Assembly (NCBI RefSeq): GCF_902833145.1
Contig: NZ_CADFEN010000006.1
Span: 186,001-250,000, forward strand
DNA length: 64,000 nt
Direction of reading: 5' to 3'
Source of the DNA: Burkholderia sp. BCC0506
GTDB lineage: Bacteria; Pseudomonadota; Gammaproteobacteria; Burkholderiales; Burkholderiaceae
A program made the position numbers and the translations under genes. Below the pieces are notes generated by a model. The model saw nothing but the letters and a program-made list of their open reading frames with translations. It was not told the DNA's origin and ran no database searches. Below are positions 16,016 to 28,800 of this stretch, one piece after another (within the stretch, counting starts at the first letter, position 1; each line of letters opens with the position of its first letter).

Positions 16016-16560
16016 TCAAATAGGGTTGCACGACTTCCCCAAGCTACTGACAATCGCTTCCCGTGTGACAGGACCAACATTTCCTAACTGGCTTCGCCGC
16101 ACGTTGGCAACCGATGCCGCACGAGCCCTACCCGGCGCCCACAACGCATCAAGCGGCCCCGCTGTATCCGCCACCGCATACCCAGCGTTGCCCGTGGCCT
16201 GCATCGCTGCGTTCGTCATCAACCCACCCAGCGGCTGGGCGCCCTGCGTTTCCATGAACCACAGGAACGACGCATTATTGCCGGCCCGCTGTGCGGCGCG
16301 GCCATCCAGCGGTACCAGCTTCGGCGTGCCATCGAGTAGTGACAACGCCTGAGCCTTCAGCGCATCCCAGAACACTTGGTTCTGCGTCTGAGCTAGCGCC
16401 CCCAGACCAAGGACGTCTTCCCGATCGCTTGTCCCGGGTCATACGGCTTGAACGTGCTCGCCGTGTTGTGCACGTTCGTCACCTTATTCGGCACCATCAA
16501 CGCTTACCGAGCAAGTCCGTCCAGTAGCTGAATGCGCGTGCCTTGCCCCGTTGGCCGCCC
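16016..16560 (-). pseudogene. rhs 3'-end fragment A, mosaic with internal deletions
   Basis: Read on the minus strand, this region joins three non-adjacent pieces of the large rhs gene. The first (about 16513-16560) matches about 19236-19283. The second (about 16425-16497) matches about 18739-18808, which encodes the end of the LysM region. The third (about 16094-16423) matches about 17330-17650, the pre-tip segment with FWDALKA and LDGTPKLVPLDGRAAQRAG. It then runs into a short unique end (GNVGPVTREAIVSSLGKSCN) and stops at 16016. An open frame of 119 codons begins at 16375. The deletions and lack of a full toxin domain mark it as a decayed, displaced copy. Confidence 0.72.
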
Positions 16561-16564
16561 CCGA

Positions 16565-16888
16565 TCAGAGTTGCTCATGCCTCAGCAAGATAAAGCCATC
16601 TGCCTTTTGAGCAATTATCTCTTGCAAGTCCGCTGAACGCGACGTGTCATTGACATAGAACAGGACCGCATGCTCCGGATACGCTATCTCCACTGGTTCG
16701 TCATCAAACGGATCCACATTCCGCTTTAAAACAAAATGCTCACTCGCAACTTCTCCAAACTTGAAATAGCGGTCTCCATGATAAGAGCTACCATGAACCT
16801 CAAACTGAATATCGAGTGCAGCCTCTAGAATACTTTTGGCCTTATCCATATCGGCCGATGAGAAGCCGTAAAGATCATAGGTCGCCAT
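16565..16888 (-). CDS. Probable cognate immunity protein of the Rhs tip toxin
   Basis: This 107-aa protein starts 4 bp after the stop of the giant rhs gene on the same strand, the standard position of a cognate immunity gene. It has no signal peptide or membrane segment, so it should act in the cytosol. Visible stretches include DKAKSILEAALDIQFEVHGS, an acidic middle (NVDPFDDEPVEIAYPEHAVL) and QEIIAQKADGFILLRHEQ at the end. I do not recognise the family. GC content is much lower than in the rhs core, as is usual for swapped tip/immunity modules. Function as an antitoxin is inferred from position. Confidence 0.65.
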   Translation of the reverse strand: MATYDLYGFSSADMDKAKSILEAALDIQFEVHGSSYHGDRYFKFGEVASEHFVLKRNVDPFDDEPVEIAYPEHAVLFYVNDTSRSADLQEIIAQKADGFILLRHEQL

Positions 16889-16892
16889 ACGC

Positions 16893-19800
16893 TTAGTCCC
16901 TCAAATTAGGCAATGTAACACTCGGCGCTCGCTGAATAGCTGTAGCTGGTGAGTTGTAGATCATAAAATTGACGTCCCTCCCAGCCTGCTGACTTAACTG
17001 GTTGGCCAAGTCCCTCAAGCCTAACAACTGCAAGTCTCTCGCCGTAAGCGGCCCCGTACGAGTTCCTCCTGAACGTAAACCTACGCCCAACGTTTCAGCC
17101 CGCTTTAGCAACGACTGACTCGCAAGCCCAACGTCGAAATCGCTAACACGACCAACGTCAAAGGGTCGGCCCGTTCTGAAGCTCTTGCCGGTTATAGCAC
17201 TGCCTTGAAGTATCGGCTCAACATCACCATAACCGGCACGACCAAGACCAACGCGCACGGCGCTACCGAATTGAGAGAAGGATTCCAAATTTTCAAAGCC
17301 ATATGGAACTCCACCACCACGCCGCACACTCGCCACCGAAGCAGTACGAGCCCCAGCCGGCGCCCACAACGCATCAAGCGGTCCCGCCGTATCCGCCACC
17401 GTCACAGCATACCCAGCGTTGCCCGTGGCCTGCATCGCCGCATTCGCCATCAACCCGCCCAGCGGCTGGGTGCCCTGCGTCTCCATGAACCGCAGGAACG
17501 CCGCATTATCGCCGGCCCGTTGTGCGGCGCGGCCATCCAGTGGCACCAGCTTCGGCGTGCCATCTAGTAGTGACAACTTCGGAGCCTTCAGCGCATCCCA
17601 GAACACTGGGTTTTGCGTCTGAGCGGGCGTGCCCAGACCAAGGACGTCTTGGCGGCTGCCAACCGTGCCCGGCACAATCCCACCCGCTATCAACACGCCC
17701 GGCTGCTGCGCATTGAACTGCGCGCGAAACGGCTCGCCCGACAGCGGCGTTTTTTCATGCGCGGTCGCAATCCCCATGCTCGACCCGTACAGCGTCGACG
17801 ACAGGCTGTACGACGTATGGCTGTTATCGACGAGACCACCATACGGCCCATACAGCGCCGCATTGCCGCTGTACGGGGTCTCCGGCGCCACGAACCCGCT
17901 ACCAAGCCCGACCGGCAGTATCTGCTCGTTGACTCCGGCAATTGCCTGCTGCATGCGCAACGCAGCGAAATCCGTTTTCCCGAGACTGGCGGTCTGCACG
18001 TTGTCTACAACGAGGTTTCCGACGGTCGAAGCTATCGCGTCCATCGTAATCGCCCCAACATTGCGCCCCAGGCTTCCGCCCCGCACCACCGTACTCGCCG
18101 CACCCGCGGCCATTCCTGCTCCGAAGCCCCGTACCGCCGTATTGAACTCATCCGCCCTCAGCGCCGACGACGTCATCTCACGCCATGCATCGCCGTATTG
18201 CAGTTGACCGATGGCCTGAGTCGCCGCATATCCCACCCCCGACGCAATCGCACTGGCCGCCACGCCCTTCCAGTCGAAACTATGCTGCAACCCCGTCGCC
18301 ACGCCAATGCCCTGCGTCGCCACCGATCGTGCCGCGCCCAGCGTCACCGCCGTCTGCACGTTGTTCGCTACACCCAGCGCGCCACCCGCTCCCGCCGTCA
18401 CCGCGCCGCCTACCGCACCCAACGCGATGCCCTTCCAATCCAACCCGCTCTGCGCTCCGCCCGCGATCATCACCCCTTGCGCCGATGCTGCCCCCACCGC
18501 TCCGCCTACTGCTGCAGCACCCACCCCCGCCAAACCCGCCCCACCAGTCAGCGCCGTGCCGCCGGCCGACATCATCGCGCTGAACGACGCGCCCGCCGGC
18601 GCCGTCAACGCCCCCGCCGTGAATACCGTCGCCACCACCGCCACCACGATCGCAATCACCGGCAGGAACCCACCACACCCGCCACCACGACTCGGCGGCG
18701 GCGGATCCGGCAACGTCGGCTGCGTATTTCCGATCGCCTTGCCCGGATCGTACGGCTTGAACGTGCTCGCCGTGTTGTGCACGTTCGTTACCTTGTTCGG
18801 CACCGTCAGCAGCCGCCCCGCCTTCAGCTCGTCCGTGCTCTTCAGCCCGTTCGCGTCCGCCAGCACGTACCACAGCGTCTCATCTCCCCACAACGCCGAT
18901 GCAATCGACTTCAACGAATCGCCGTCCCGCACCGTCCACATTCCTGGACTCGTGCCCGGGTACACCCCGTTGATCGTCATGAAGCTTTCGTCGAAATCCG
19001 CCGTCCCCACCGGCGTGAACACCTTGTACTGACTATCGTTCCCTTTCTGCAGCTTGCCGGCCAGCTCCTTCACGTAGTCAACCTGATCAATTCCATCATT
19101 GCCCTGATTCCCGACCCGGTTGCCGTTCAGGTAGTAGTAGTTGTGCTTGCGATCCCCCGCCGCCCCGACGATCCTCCCGTCGCCATCTACCCGTACGTTG
19201 ACCAGTTCGTCCCGCCGCTGCACCTGCCCTCTCAGGTCCGTCCAGTACGTAAAGGCTCGTCCGTTGCCCGGCTGGTTTCCGCCGTCGTCGTACGTCGATT
19301 TCAGGTTGCCGTTGACGTCGTAGTTGAACCACGACGATGCCGGCCGCCATCCCGGTGCATTCGGATTCGTGCCTTGCGCGGTGATCTTCGATTGCTTCGC
19401 ACCGTCCCACCACTCGTATTCGTACACGAACGAGCTGCGGGTACCCTTCGCGTCGTCCGGCTTCACGTCCACCCTTGCGACCGTGCCGTCCGCCATCCGC
19501 GTATAGGTCGTCGCGTTGCCCGCCACCCGGTCTCGCTCCGACAACAGGATGCTGTCCGCATCCCATGAGCGCGTGACCTCCGACACGACCTGCCCGTTGT
19601 CCGGGCGTCGCTCCAGCACCCGGACTGCCCGCCCCAGCAGGTCATTGGTACGCTCCTGCGCCACCACGCCGTTGATGGACTGCGTCTCCAGGTAGCCGTT
19701 CGCATCGTACGTGTACCGCTCGGTGCGGCCGTCCTTCGCATAAACTGCCAGTATCCGCTCGCCCGCCGCGTTGTAGCCGAGCCGTAGGCCGTCGCCGTCG

Positions 19801-22800
19801 GCCGCGCCGGGCACGATCGACACGCTGACGTCGTTCGGATCGATCGGGCACTCGCCGGACAGGCTACCCATCGTTACCGTGAAGCGGTTCAGCGCGTCGT
19901 ATTCGTACCAGTAGTCCTGATTCTTCTCGTGATATCCGACCATGTCGGTATAGGTCGCGAGCATCCGCCGACGATTGCCGACTGCATCGTATTCATATGC
20001 GACCTGATACGCGTTGTCCTTGATCGACACCACGCGGTTCAGCGCATCGTATTCGACGACCGATTGCGCAAAGATGTACGAGTCCCCAAAGTTCGTGAAG
20101 TACTCTGCAGTCCGATTACCGTCGCCGTCGTATTCGTAAAGCGACTGTGTCTTCGTTGCGTTGTCGACGATCGAGCGCACCATCCCGTGCGAGTAATACA
20201 TGTAGTCCACGTCTTGCCCGCTCGAGCCGGTTTGCTTCGTCAGCAGGCCAGCCCAGTTGTACGCATACAGAAATACGCGACCGCCCAGATCCGTGTGCTT
20301 CGTCAAGCGCCCGAACAGATCTTTCTCGTCAACCATTGTCCGGCCGTTCGCGTCCGTGGTGGTCTTCACCCAACCGCCCGTCGCCGACGATCCCACGGAC
20401 CGCACGGTACTGGCCCAGCGATAGTCGTAGCGCACGTCTCGCCCTGCTGCACTGACGGTTCGGATAATTCGGCCCTCGCCGTCGTAGTAGGTCCGTTCGC
20501 GGCCGCCCAGCGCATCGATGCGGGCGATTCGGTTACCCGACGAGTCGTACTCGAAGCGCTCGATGCTGCGTCGACCATTCGCCAGTACCGGCCTCGCTAT
20601 TTCGATGAGGCGATTCCCGGCGTCGTACGCATACTCGGTTCTGCGATTCAACTCGTCCGTCGACGTGCGCAAATTGCCGAGGCCGTCGTACTGAAACACT
20701 TTGCTGTACCCCAGCGCGTCCCATGATTTCGCGATCGCAGGCTGCTGCTGCCCATAGTTCCATTGCCGGGTCGACAGGTTGCCGTTTGCATCCCGCGTGC
20801 CGACGAGATTACCGAGCAGGTCGTAGTAGAACTTCGTCTCCGGTGCAAGCTCGATCTGCGCGCCATTTGCCAATGTCACCCTGACGGTCGGCTCGCGCTT
20901 GAGCGTCAAGGCACCCATCGTGTTGTAGGACAGATAGGTCCAGTTGCCTCGGCCATCCCGTTCGGCAGACACCTCCTGGAACGCGTTGTGCGACTGCATC
21001 CGGTCGATCGTCATGTCCTTCGCGGTCTGCTCGATCACGCCGACGATGTCGACGTTCGTAATCGGATTGTTGCGCGTACCGGTCAGCAGGTAGCTCTGAC
21101 GCTCGACCAGGACATTGCCGCCGGCGTCCTTGGCCAGGTAGCGGTACTCGAATTCCGTGTGCGTCGGCAGCGCCGACGCGTCGAACAGAAAGCGCCCCTT
21201 GGCATCCCGCGTCAGCGTCACTTCGGCAAACGGACGATCGTAGGCCTGATCCTTCACCGTGGATTGACGGTAGTACAGCGTCATCGTATTGACGTTCGTC
21301 AGCGGCAAACCATCCGTTCCGGTCGGCTTGAACTCGAAGAGGCTCGGACGCTGGCTGCCCGTCAATGTGACCCGTGAAATGCCCGGCGTGCCGATGGTGA
21401 TGTCGCCGGCCCCCATCGCCAACGGCACGCCGGCTGAATCGTAGGCGGTATATTTGATCGCGTAGGTATACGAACCGGGCCGCGGTATCAGGCCGCTCGC
21501 CATCACATCCCACGCGAAATCGCCATTGCCGAGGCGCGTGATGCGCGAGTAGCGCGTCACGCCGTCCTGCACCCACGACACCATCAGGTAATCGGTGTCG
21601 GCGGGTTGCGAATGGAACACGATCGTCGACTTCAGATCGGCAAGGTAGTTGGTGGAAAGCGACGGCGCGCCGCTATCGGCCGGCAAGCCGACCGAGGCCA
21701 GCACGGCATCGAGCTTCTGGCCGGCTGCGTCGTACAGATCGAATTCCACGTCCCAGTTGCCGGGGCCGTATCCAGACAGGTCGATCGCAAACGCTCCGGT
21801 AACAGGATCGCGCACGACCGTGCGCGCTTCGTTCCAGGCGACGGTTCCCTGCTGCCGAACCTTCACGACGACGTGATCGGCCAGATGCAGTGCGGAATCG
21901 CGCGGTGAATAAAGGTTCAGCGTATGTGGGGACGTCCAGATGTAACTGCCCGATGCGTCCGCCAGGAAGCCTGGACGGCTGCTTTCCCGATCGCCGGGGA
22001 TCAGTTCGGACGTCACGGAAGCGTTTCCACCGGGTTCGATGTGAACGCGATAACCATCACGGCGCAGCAAAGTGCCGGTCGCACGCCCGTCACTGCCGTC
22101 CGAAACAGCCATGAAAACCATGTCGTAGTCGCCGGCGGGCAGACTGCCAGAGTCGACGCTGAACGAGTTGGGTTGACTGCCAGCGGCCTTCGGCAATTGC
22201 TGGAAACTCGAGTTTGAACCCGCCGGTCGATAGTAGAGTGCACCGCGAGCACCGTCCGGCAGTGAATGCTGCGCAACCGTCAGTTGATTGGTCGGGGTAT
22301 TCAGTCCGAAAAATGCTTCGCCGTCTTTCCTCTGCGTTAGGGCCATGTGGTCGTTAACGATGGTCCACATCGACACAGTTTGAGTAGTCAACCCAATCAG
22401 TTCAGGCGCACCGTTTCCGCTCTTCGGCTTTGCATAGAGCTCCAGCGTATATTTGAAGAACGCGTCATTTCTGAATCGCCCGAAGCCACGATTGATCTCG
22501 ATCGACGCCGAACCGCCGTCAGACGGCAATGCAGCCGTGAAATTGCCGGTTTCGGGTTTATAGTCGGAATTGCCAACCTGCCACGAAACGCGGGCCTCAA
22601 GGTCGTAAGCACCATACGCCCCCTTGAGATCCGGCAAGGCCATATCGAGCGACTTGACCGTAAATCCGATCGCTATCCAGCTCAACGATGTTGAAGCCCA
22701 GTTGAGCCCGACCATCGCGCCCGGAGGGAGCATCAACCTGCTCGTCGGAGCGCTCAGGTAGACGAGCGATTCTCCTGTTCTCGTCGACGTCAATTCCTGG

Positions 22801-25800
22801 CCAGAATTCGGCCACGTGAGCTTGACTTGCTGGTCCGTTGAACCGACCAAATCCGCGCCGCCATCACCGTTTTTAGGGGTGGCATAAATTTCCAGCTTGT
22901 ATTTGAACTGACTCGCGGCGCTAAGCCTACGGTCAAAGTCAAGCCCTAGAGGAATCTGCGTTAGCCCGCCTTTTGACGGGAGCATCGACGTCAGGCTGCC
23001 TGTCTGCGGAAAGCCACCATTACTGTCCGCTATCTCCCATGACACGCGCGCTTCCAGATTGAACTCGCCGGGGAGGTCTTGGAGCCTCAGGTCGATCGAC
23101 TCCACGGAAAAGCGCATACTCAGCGGCGACAAGTTCTGCGGCCGCCAATTCAGCGCGAGCGATACTGGCCCAAGGCCAGCCGTGCCGCTCCCGACAATCG
23201 TCCCGGACTCGCTAGGCTGCACCGGCCCCGCCACCGGCCGACTCTGCTTCTCGATCCACCCGCTGATACTCAACTGCGTATTCGCAAACACCCCGCCGTC
23301 GATCGGAATGTCGACCGGACTGAAACTGATGTGCGGCACGCTTCCCGATGTCTTCGGCTGGCGAACCTGGATGACCTGGTTACGCGCGTCGTAGCGCGTA
23401 AAGGTCTGCATCATGTCGGCCTTCTGCAGCAGCTTCTCGAGATCTTCCCCCGTCTCGATCGTGAGCCCGCGCAGGTCGGTCTGCATCGACTCGACCTTCA
23501 GCGTCGCATTGCCGTTACGATCGTGCAGGAACAGCCTCGACACCCCGTCACCAAAATTCGAGCGCACGACCCATCCGGCGTTGTTGTAGTCCGCATACTC
23601 CTGCCATTCGCCGTTCGGCCCGCCGCCACCGGTCCTTCGCGCGACGACCTCGCCGAACGCGTTGTAGTGCTGCTCCCGCAACACGCCGCTCTTCAGCACC
23701 GCTCCGCCTTGCGGATTGCGCGAACGCGTGATCCGCGACGTTTCGCGCTGCGCGGCGTCATAGGCAATCCCGGTTTCGTCGAGTTGCTGCCGCCCGTCCG
23801 CATCCGCGCGCAGATAGCTGACCAGCACCGTATTGCCCACCGCGTCGTAGCCGAACTGCGTCACCACACCGAGCGCGTTCGTCTTCGACGCGAGTCGGCC
23901 ACCCGCACCGTACACATAGGTCGTCACCTGATTCGCGTCGCCGTGCTTCGTCTCCTTGACGATCTGGTTCAGTCCGTCGTATTCGAACGAGATGCGGGAG
24001 CGCACCTGACGGTTCAGATGGTCGACGAACTGCGGCAGCATCTGGCTGGTCTGCCGGCCAAGGGCGTCGTACGTGAAATCGAACTGGCTCCCGTTCGCGT
24101 CCGTCTTGCGCAGCAGATGGCCTTCGCCGTCGTAGACGTAACGCGAAGTCGCATCGGCGAGCCGCTCCTCGAGCCACCCGTTCCCGTCGACCACCGCGTG
24201 ACGGACGCCCTGCCGCGTTTCGCTGGTCAGTCGTCCATTGCCGTCCCATGTATAGTGCGTGATCCGATCGTCGGCGCTCGTCGGCCAGTTCGCCGCGAGC
24301 GTCTCGGCCAGCGCCGAATTGGGCGCGATCGGATCGGGATAACGCGACGCAAAACGCGTTTCCGTCAGCACCCGCCCCTCGGCGTCCCGCTCCCAGCGAA
24401 TCCCGTAGCCGGCGCCATCGACCTCGAGCAGCTTGTTGCCCATTCGATCGTAGAAACTGAGCGTGCGGTTGCCGGCCGGATCGGTCTGCTCGATCAGGCG
24501 GCCCGCACCATCGTAGCGATAGCGCGTGACGAGATCGCTGCCGGACGTAATGAAATACTCGCCTCGCTGCGTTTCGCCGGCCGACGGATCGAAGTACCCG
24601 GTCGCCACGCCGAGCACCCGCGACTCGACCAGCCGGTTGTTCTCGTCGTAGCAATAGCGGGTCTCCCGAACGCGGCTCGCATCGATCGGCGCCGGCGGCT
24701 CCGCGCCATTCGTCGGCGCGACGGGATCACCGAACACCCGCGTCGCAATCCGGTTGCCCGCCGCGTCATAGGTCCACAGCGTCAGCGTGCCGGTCGCGCT
24801 CACCTCGGCAATTCTTCGATTCGCCGCGTCGTAGTACCAGGTAGTCGTGTTGCCGTTTGCATCGGCTTGCCGGACCAGATTGCCGCGCGCATCGTATGCG
24901 CGGGTCTCGAGCGGCTCCGTCGTGCGCGTCTCGCCGGACGCCGTGCGAATGGTCAACGCGTCGCCCGACTGGCGGATCAGGCGGCCGAGCGTGTCGTATT
25001 CGAAGCGCGTGGTGCGCTGCTCGGGTAATTCCCCTGCCTCGATCGTCGCGGTACGGTTGCCGGCTGCGTCGTACAGGTGAAAGTTCTGCACCGTGCGGTT
25101 TTTCGACGTGACAGGCAGGGTCTCGGATATCAGCAGGCCGCGGTTGTCGTACCCATACTGGAAGACTGCGCCGACCTTGTTCTGATAGAAGATGCGATCG
25201 CCGAATCCGTTGTACCCGTATGACTCGACGCCGCCTTCCGCATCGGTCGATTTCACCAGACGGTCGAGCTTGTCGTATTCGAGGAGCGTCACGGCGGCCG
25301 GCACGCTACCTTGCAACCGGGACAACACCGCGGAGGCCTCGCCGTTTGCGGCAAGCGCCGACCAATCGAGTGTCCCGCGCTCGAAGCGCGCGACGCGAAT
25401 CGGCTGCCCCGATGCACTATATTCGGTCCTGACAACCGCGCCATCCGGGTTGACCTGCGCAACGACACGGCCGAGGCCATCGTAAAACAGCTTTGCGGCG
25501 ACGCCCTTGGTCACGCGCTCGACCGCGTCGCCGAACGCGTCATAGGTCGTTCGATCCGCATCGCCGAGCGGATTCGTTTCCTCGGTCAATCGTCCGGCGG
25601 CATCGTAGCGATAATGGGTCGCGTACCGGTCGATCAACGCATTGCGCTGAGCAGCCGTCAGAGCGGCGGCCACGAGCGCGCGGTTCTGTTCATCCACGTA
25701 GCCGAGCGCCTTGCGCTGTGAGAGCGCCCAGTCGCTGTCGGATTCCGCGAGCTCGACGCCGCGCGGATCGATGCGAGCGATCACATTGCCGAACGCGTCG

Positions 25801-28800
25801 TATCGATAGTCAAACGTCGCAGCTTCCGCCGAACCGAAAGCGCGAACTTCGCGGGTCATACGCCCCGCCGCGTCGAACGTCGCGCGCGTCGACAGCTGCC
25901 GGTCCGTGCCAGCGGCAGCGATTGTCTCTACGGCACGGCCGAACGCGTCCAGCACGTAATGCGTTGCAACGCCCGCCGCGTCGACGACGGCCGTTATCCG
26001 GCCCGCACCGTCGTGACGATATTCCGTCACCGCCGTCGCAGCGACCGCCGGTTTGGCGGGTAGAAGTTTCTCGATCGGGCCGACCGGCATGCCGCGCTTC
26101 GCGTCCACCGCGTCGCCGTAGCGAACGATCTTCCGAAGCAACGTACCGTCGTATTCGTGGCGGGTAAGGTAGCCTTCCGCGTCGACGCTCTCCGTCACCC
26201 GGTCGGCACTGTCGTAGCGCCAGGTCGCGACGCGCGTGGAGATAAACCCCTTCTCCGTCCGCACCCAATCGAGCAGGTCTTTCTCGGTTGGCTCGCTGAA
26301 GCCGGCCATGACCAACCACGCGCTACGCCACGTATTGACGCGCTCGACGAGATTGCCGTTGGCGTCATAGCAATTTTGCGTCACATTACCCAGCGGATCG
26401 ATGACGAATGCAGCCCGGTTCGCGGCGTCATAGACCGTGCGCGTCACTCGGCTCTCGCTCCGCGAATCATGGACACCGAGACGCCGCAACTGGTCGGTAA
26501 TCGCGGTTTCGGTCGCGGGCTGCGCCGCATCGAACACCTTTCCATGTCGGGCGACCGATACCGTATTACCGTTCCCGTCGTAGCGGAATTCCGTCAACGC
26601 GCCGAGCGCATCGAACGTGTAGCGCACGCGCCCGTTGATGTCGTAGACGTGACGCGTCGTTCGGTCCCGGCCGGGTGAAGCCGCGATGCGCGATTCGAGA
26701 TCGCCGACCGACAGTACGCCGCCAGCATCGTCGAGCAATCCGGCATTCGGCGTCGCGTACTGGGTGCGCGCCACCACACGCCCTTCCGCATCGACACGGC
26801 TCAATACGACCGCCCCCGTCGGATCGATCTCGCAGATCCGGCGATTCTCCGCGTCGTAACCGTATCGCGTGACGCCACCGGCCGCATCGATCACCCGGAT
26901 CACGTTGCCGTTGCCGTCGTAGCGATACGCGGTCGCCAGCGCGAGCCCGTTCGGATCGACGATCGTGCGGACCAGGCGGCCCGCCGCATCGTATTCGTGA
27001 CGCGTCATACGCGCGCCCGCCGTACCCGCGCCGTCCGTCACGGTCAGCACTTTGCCTGCGCCGTCGTATGCGAACGTGGTGCGCAGGTTGAGCCGCCCCT
27101 CGCCGGCATCGGTGACGACAGCCGCCCTCCGCCCATTCAGGTCGTATTCGGTCACCACCACGGTGCCGGACGGCTCCGTCGTCCGGACCACGCTCCCCTT
27201 CGCGTCGTATGCGTAGCGCGTCACGAGATTCAGGCCATCCGGATCGAGCGTTCGCGTCAGTACGCGTCCCGCCGCATCGTACCGATAGGTCGTGCGCACG
27301 CCGCGACCATCCGTTGTCTCGATCAACTGGCCGACACGATCGTAACGCTGCCGAGTGACGCCGGCTGGCGTCGCCGCATCGATCTGACGGCCGTCTCGGT
27401 CATACGTCCATTTCGTCGCGGCGCCGCGCCCGTCGGTCACCGCGATGGTCTGGCCGAATTCGTCGTAGGTGGTCGTAGTCTCAACCCCGTCCGGCATCGA
27501 AACCGTAAGCTGACGCTTGTCGGGTGCGTACGCGTAGCGGGTCGTCGCGCCGGCGCGGTCGGTACGCGTCAGCACGTTGCCGAACGCGTCGTAGGTCATT
27601 CGTCCCTGTTTCCCGAGACCATCCGTCATCACGACCGTGTTGCCGTTGCGGTCGTATTCGCGGCGCCGGACGACGCCGTCCGCGTCGACGGTTTCGATCT
27701 CGCGCCCGAAGGCGTCATACACGGCGCGTGTGGCGAGATTCAGGCCGCCCGGATCGACGGTCGTCCGCACCGCCCGTCCAAGCCGATCGTAGTCGACCGC
27801 GCGGATCGACCGCCGGCCCGCCGACAGTTCCTGGCGCGTGGCGATCTCGTTTCCGAGCACGTCGTAGGTCCGCCACGTGACGAACGCCTCGGCATCGGTG
27901 CTCCACGCCACGCGGCCCGCCCGGTCATACCCGAACGTCGCGCGCGACACCCGATCGTCGCCGAGCGCGAAAACCGCCCGCCGTACAGCGTCTGTCAGGA
28001 CACCGCCGCTCAGCCGGTCGAGCGCATCGCGCTCCATACGCTTCGCGTAGGCGATCGTCTGCGTCAGATTGCCAAGTGCGTCGTAGCGCTGCTCGGCGAC
28101 TTCGCCGAGGGCATTGATCCGATGGGTTGCGCGTCCGGCCGCATCGTAGAAGTACAACGTGCGACGCCCTTGCGCGTCCGTCGACGCGGTGCGGCGACCG
28201 GCCGCATCGTATGCGTAGCGCTCGCCCCATGCTTGCCACACGGCATCGACCTGCGCCGCAGTCGGCTTGGCACCCAGCGTGGCGAGTGCCGCGGCGCCCT
28301 CTCCCGACAACTGCGCGCTCAACCGACCCTGTATATCGTAGCGATAGTGCCGCGTCCGATCGCCGGTCGTCTCGCTCGTCACGCGTCCTTCGCTGTCGTA
28401 CGTGTAGCGTGTCGCGGATGCCCCCAGCATCGTGCCGGTCGTCCGTTCGAGCAGGCGGCCCATCGCATCGTAGCGGTACGTGGTCCGTTCCTGTTTCGTC
28501 GATGCGGCCAGCCAGGACTTCACCGTCCCGGCGGCGTCGAGCACGTAGTTCTGGCTCTTTTCCAACCTGCCCGACGGGCGCCCGTTCGGTTTCGTGCCGG
28601 GTTGCGCGAACAATCGATGACCGAACATCGCGTTCTGGACCGTCGCGTCGTCCATGAACGAGCCGAAGATGAATTCGATACGATGATCCTCGTCCGGCAC
28701 GAGGTCCGCGATGTCGATCGCGTAGCGTTGCGCGGTCGTGGACATCACGTCCACCTTGCCGACGTCCCTGCCGTCGACACGGATCGTGAGCACCGCGCCG

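Noticed and set aside
15831-16031. A 66-codon open frame as a separate gene
   Set aside because: Most of its sequence is a copied rhs fragment (15870-15980), and it ends inside the next gene, so it is treated as pseudogene B.
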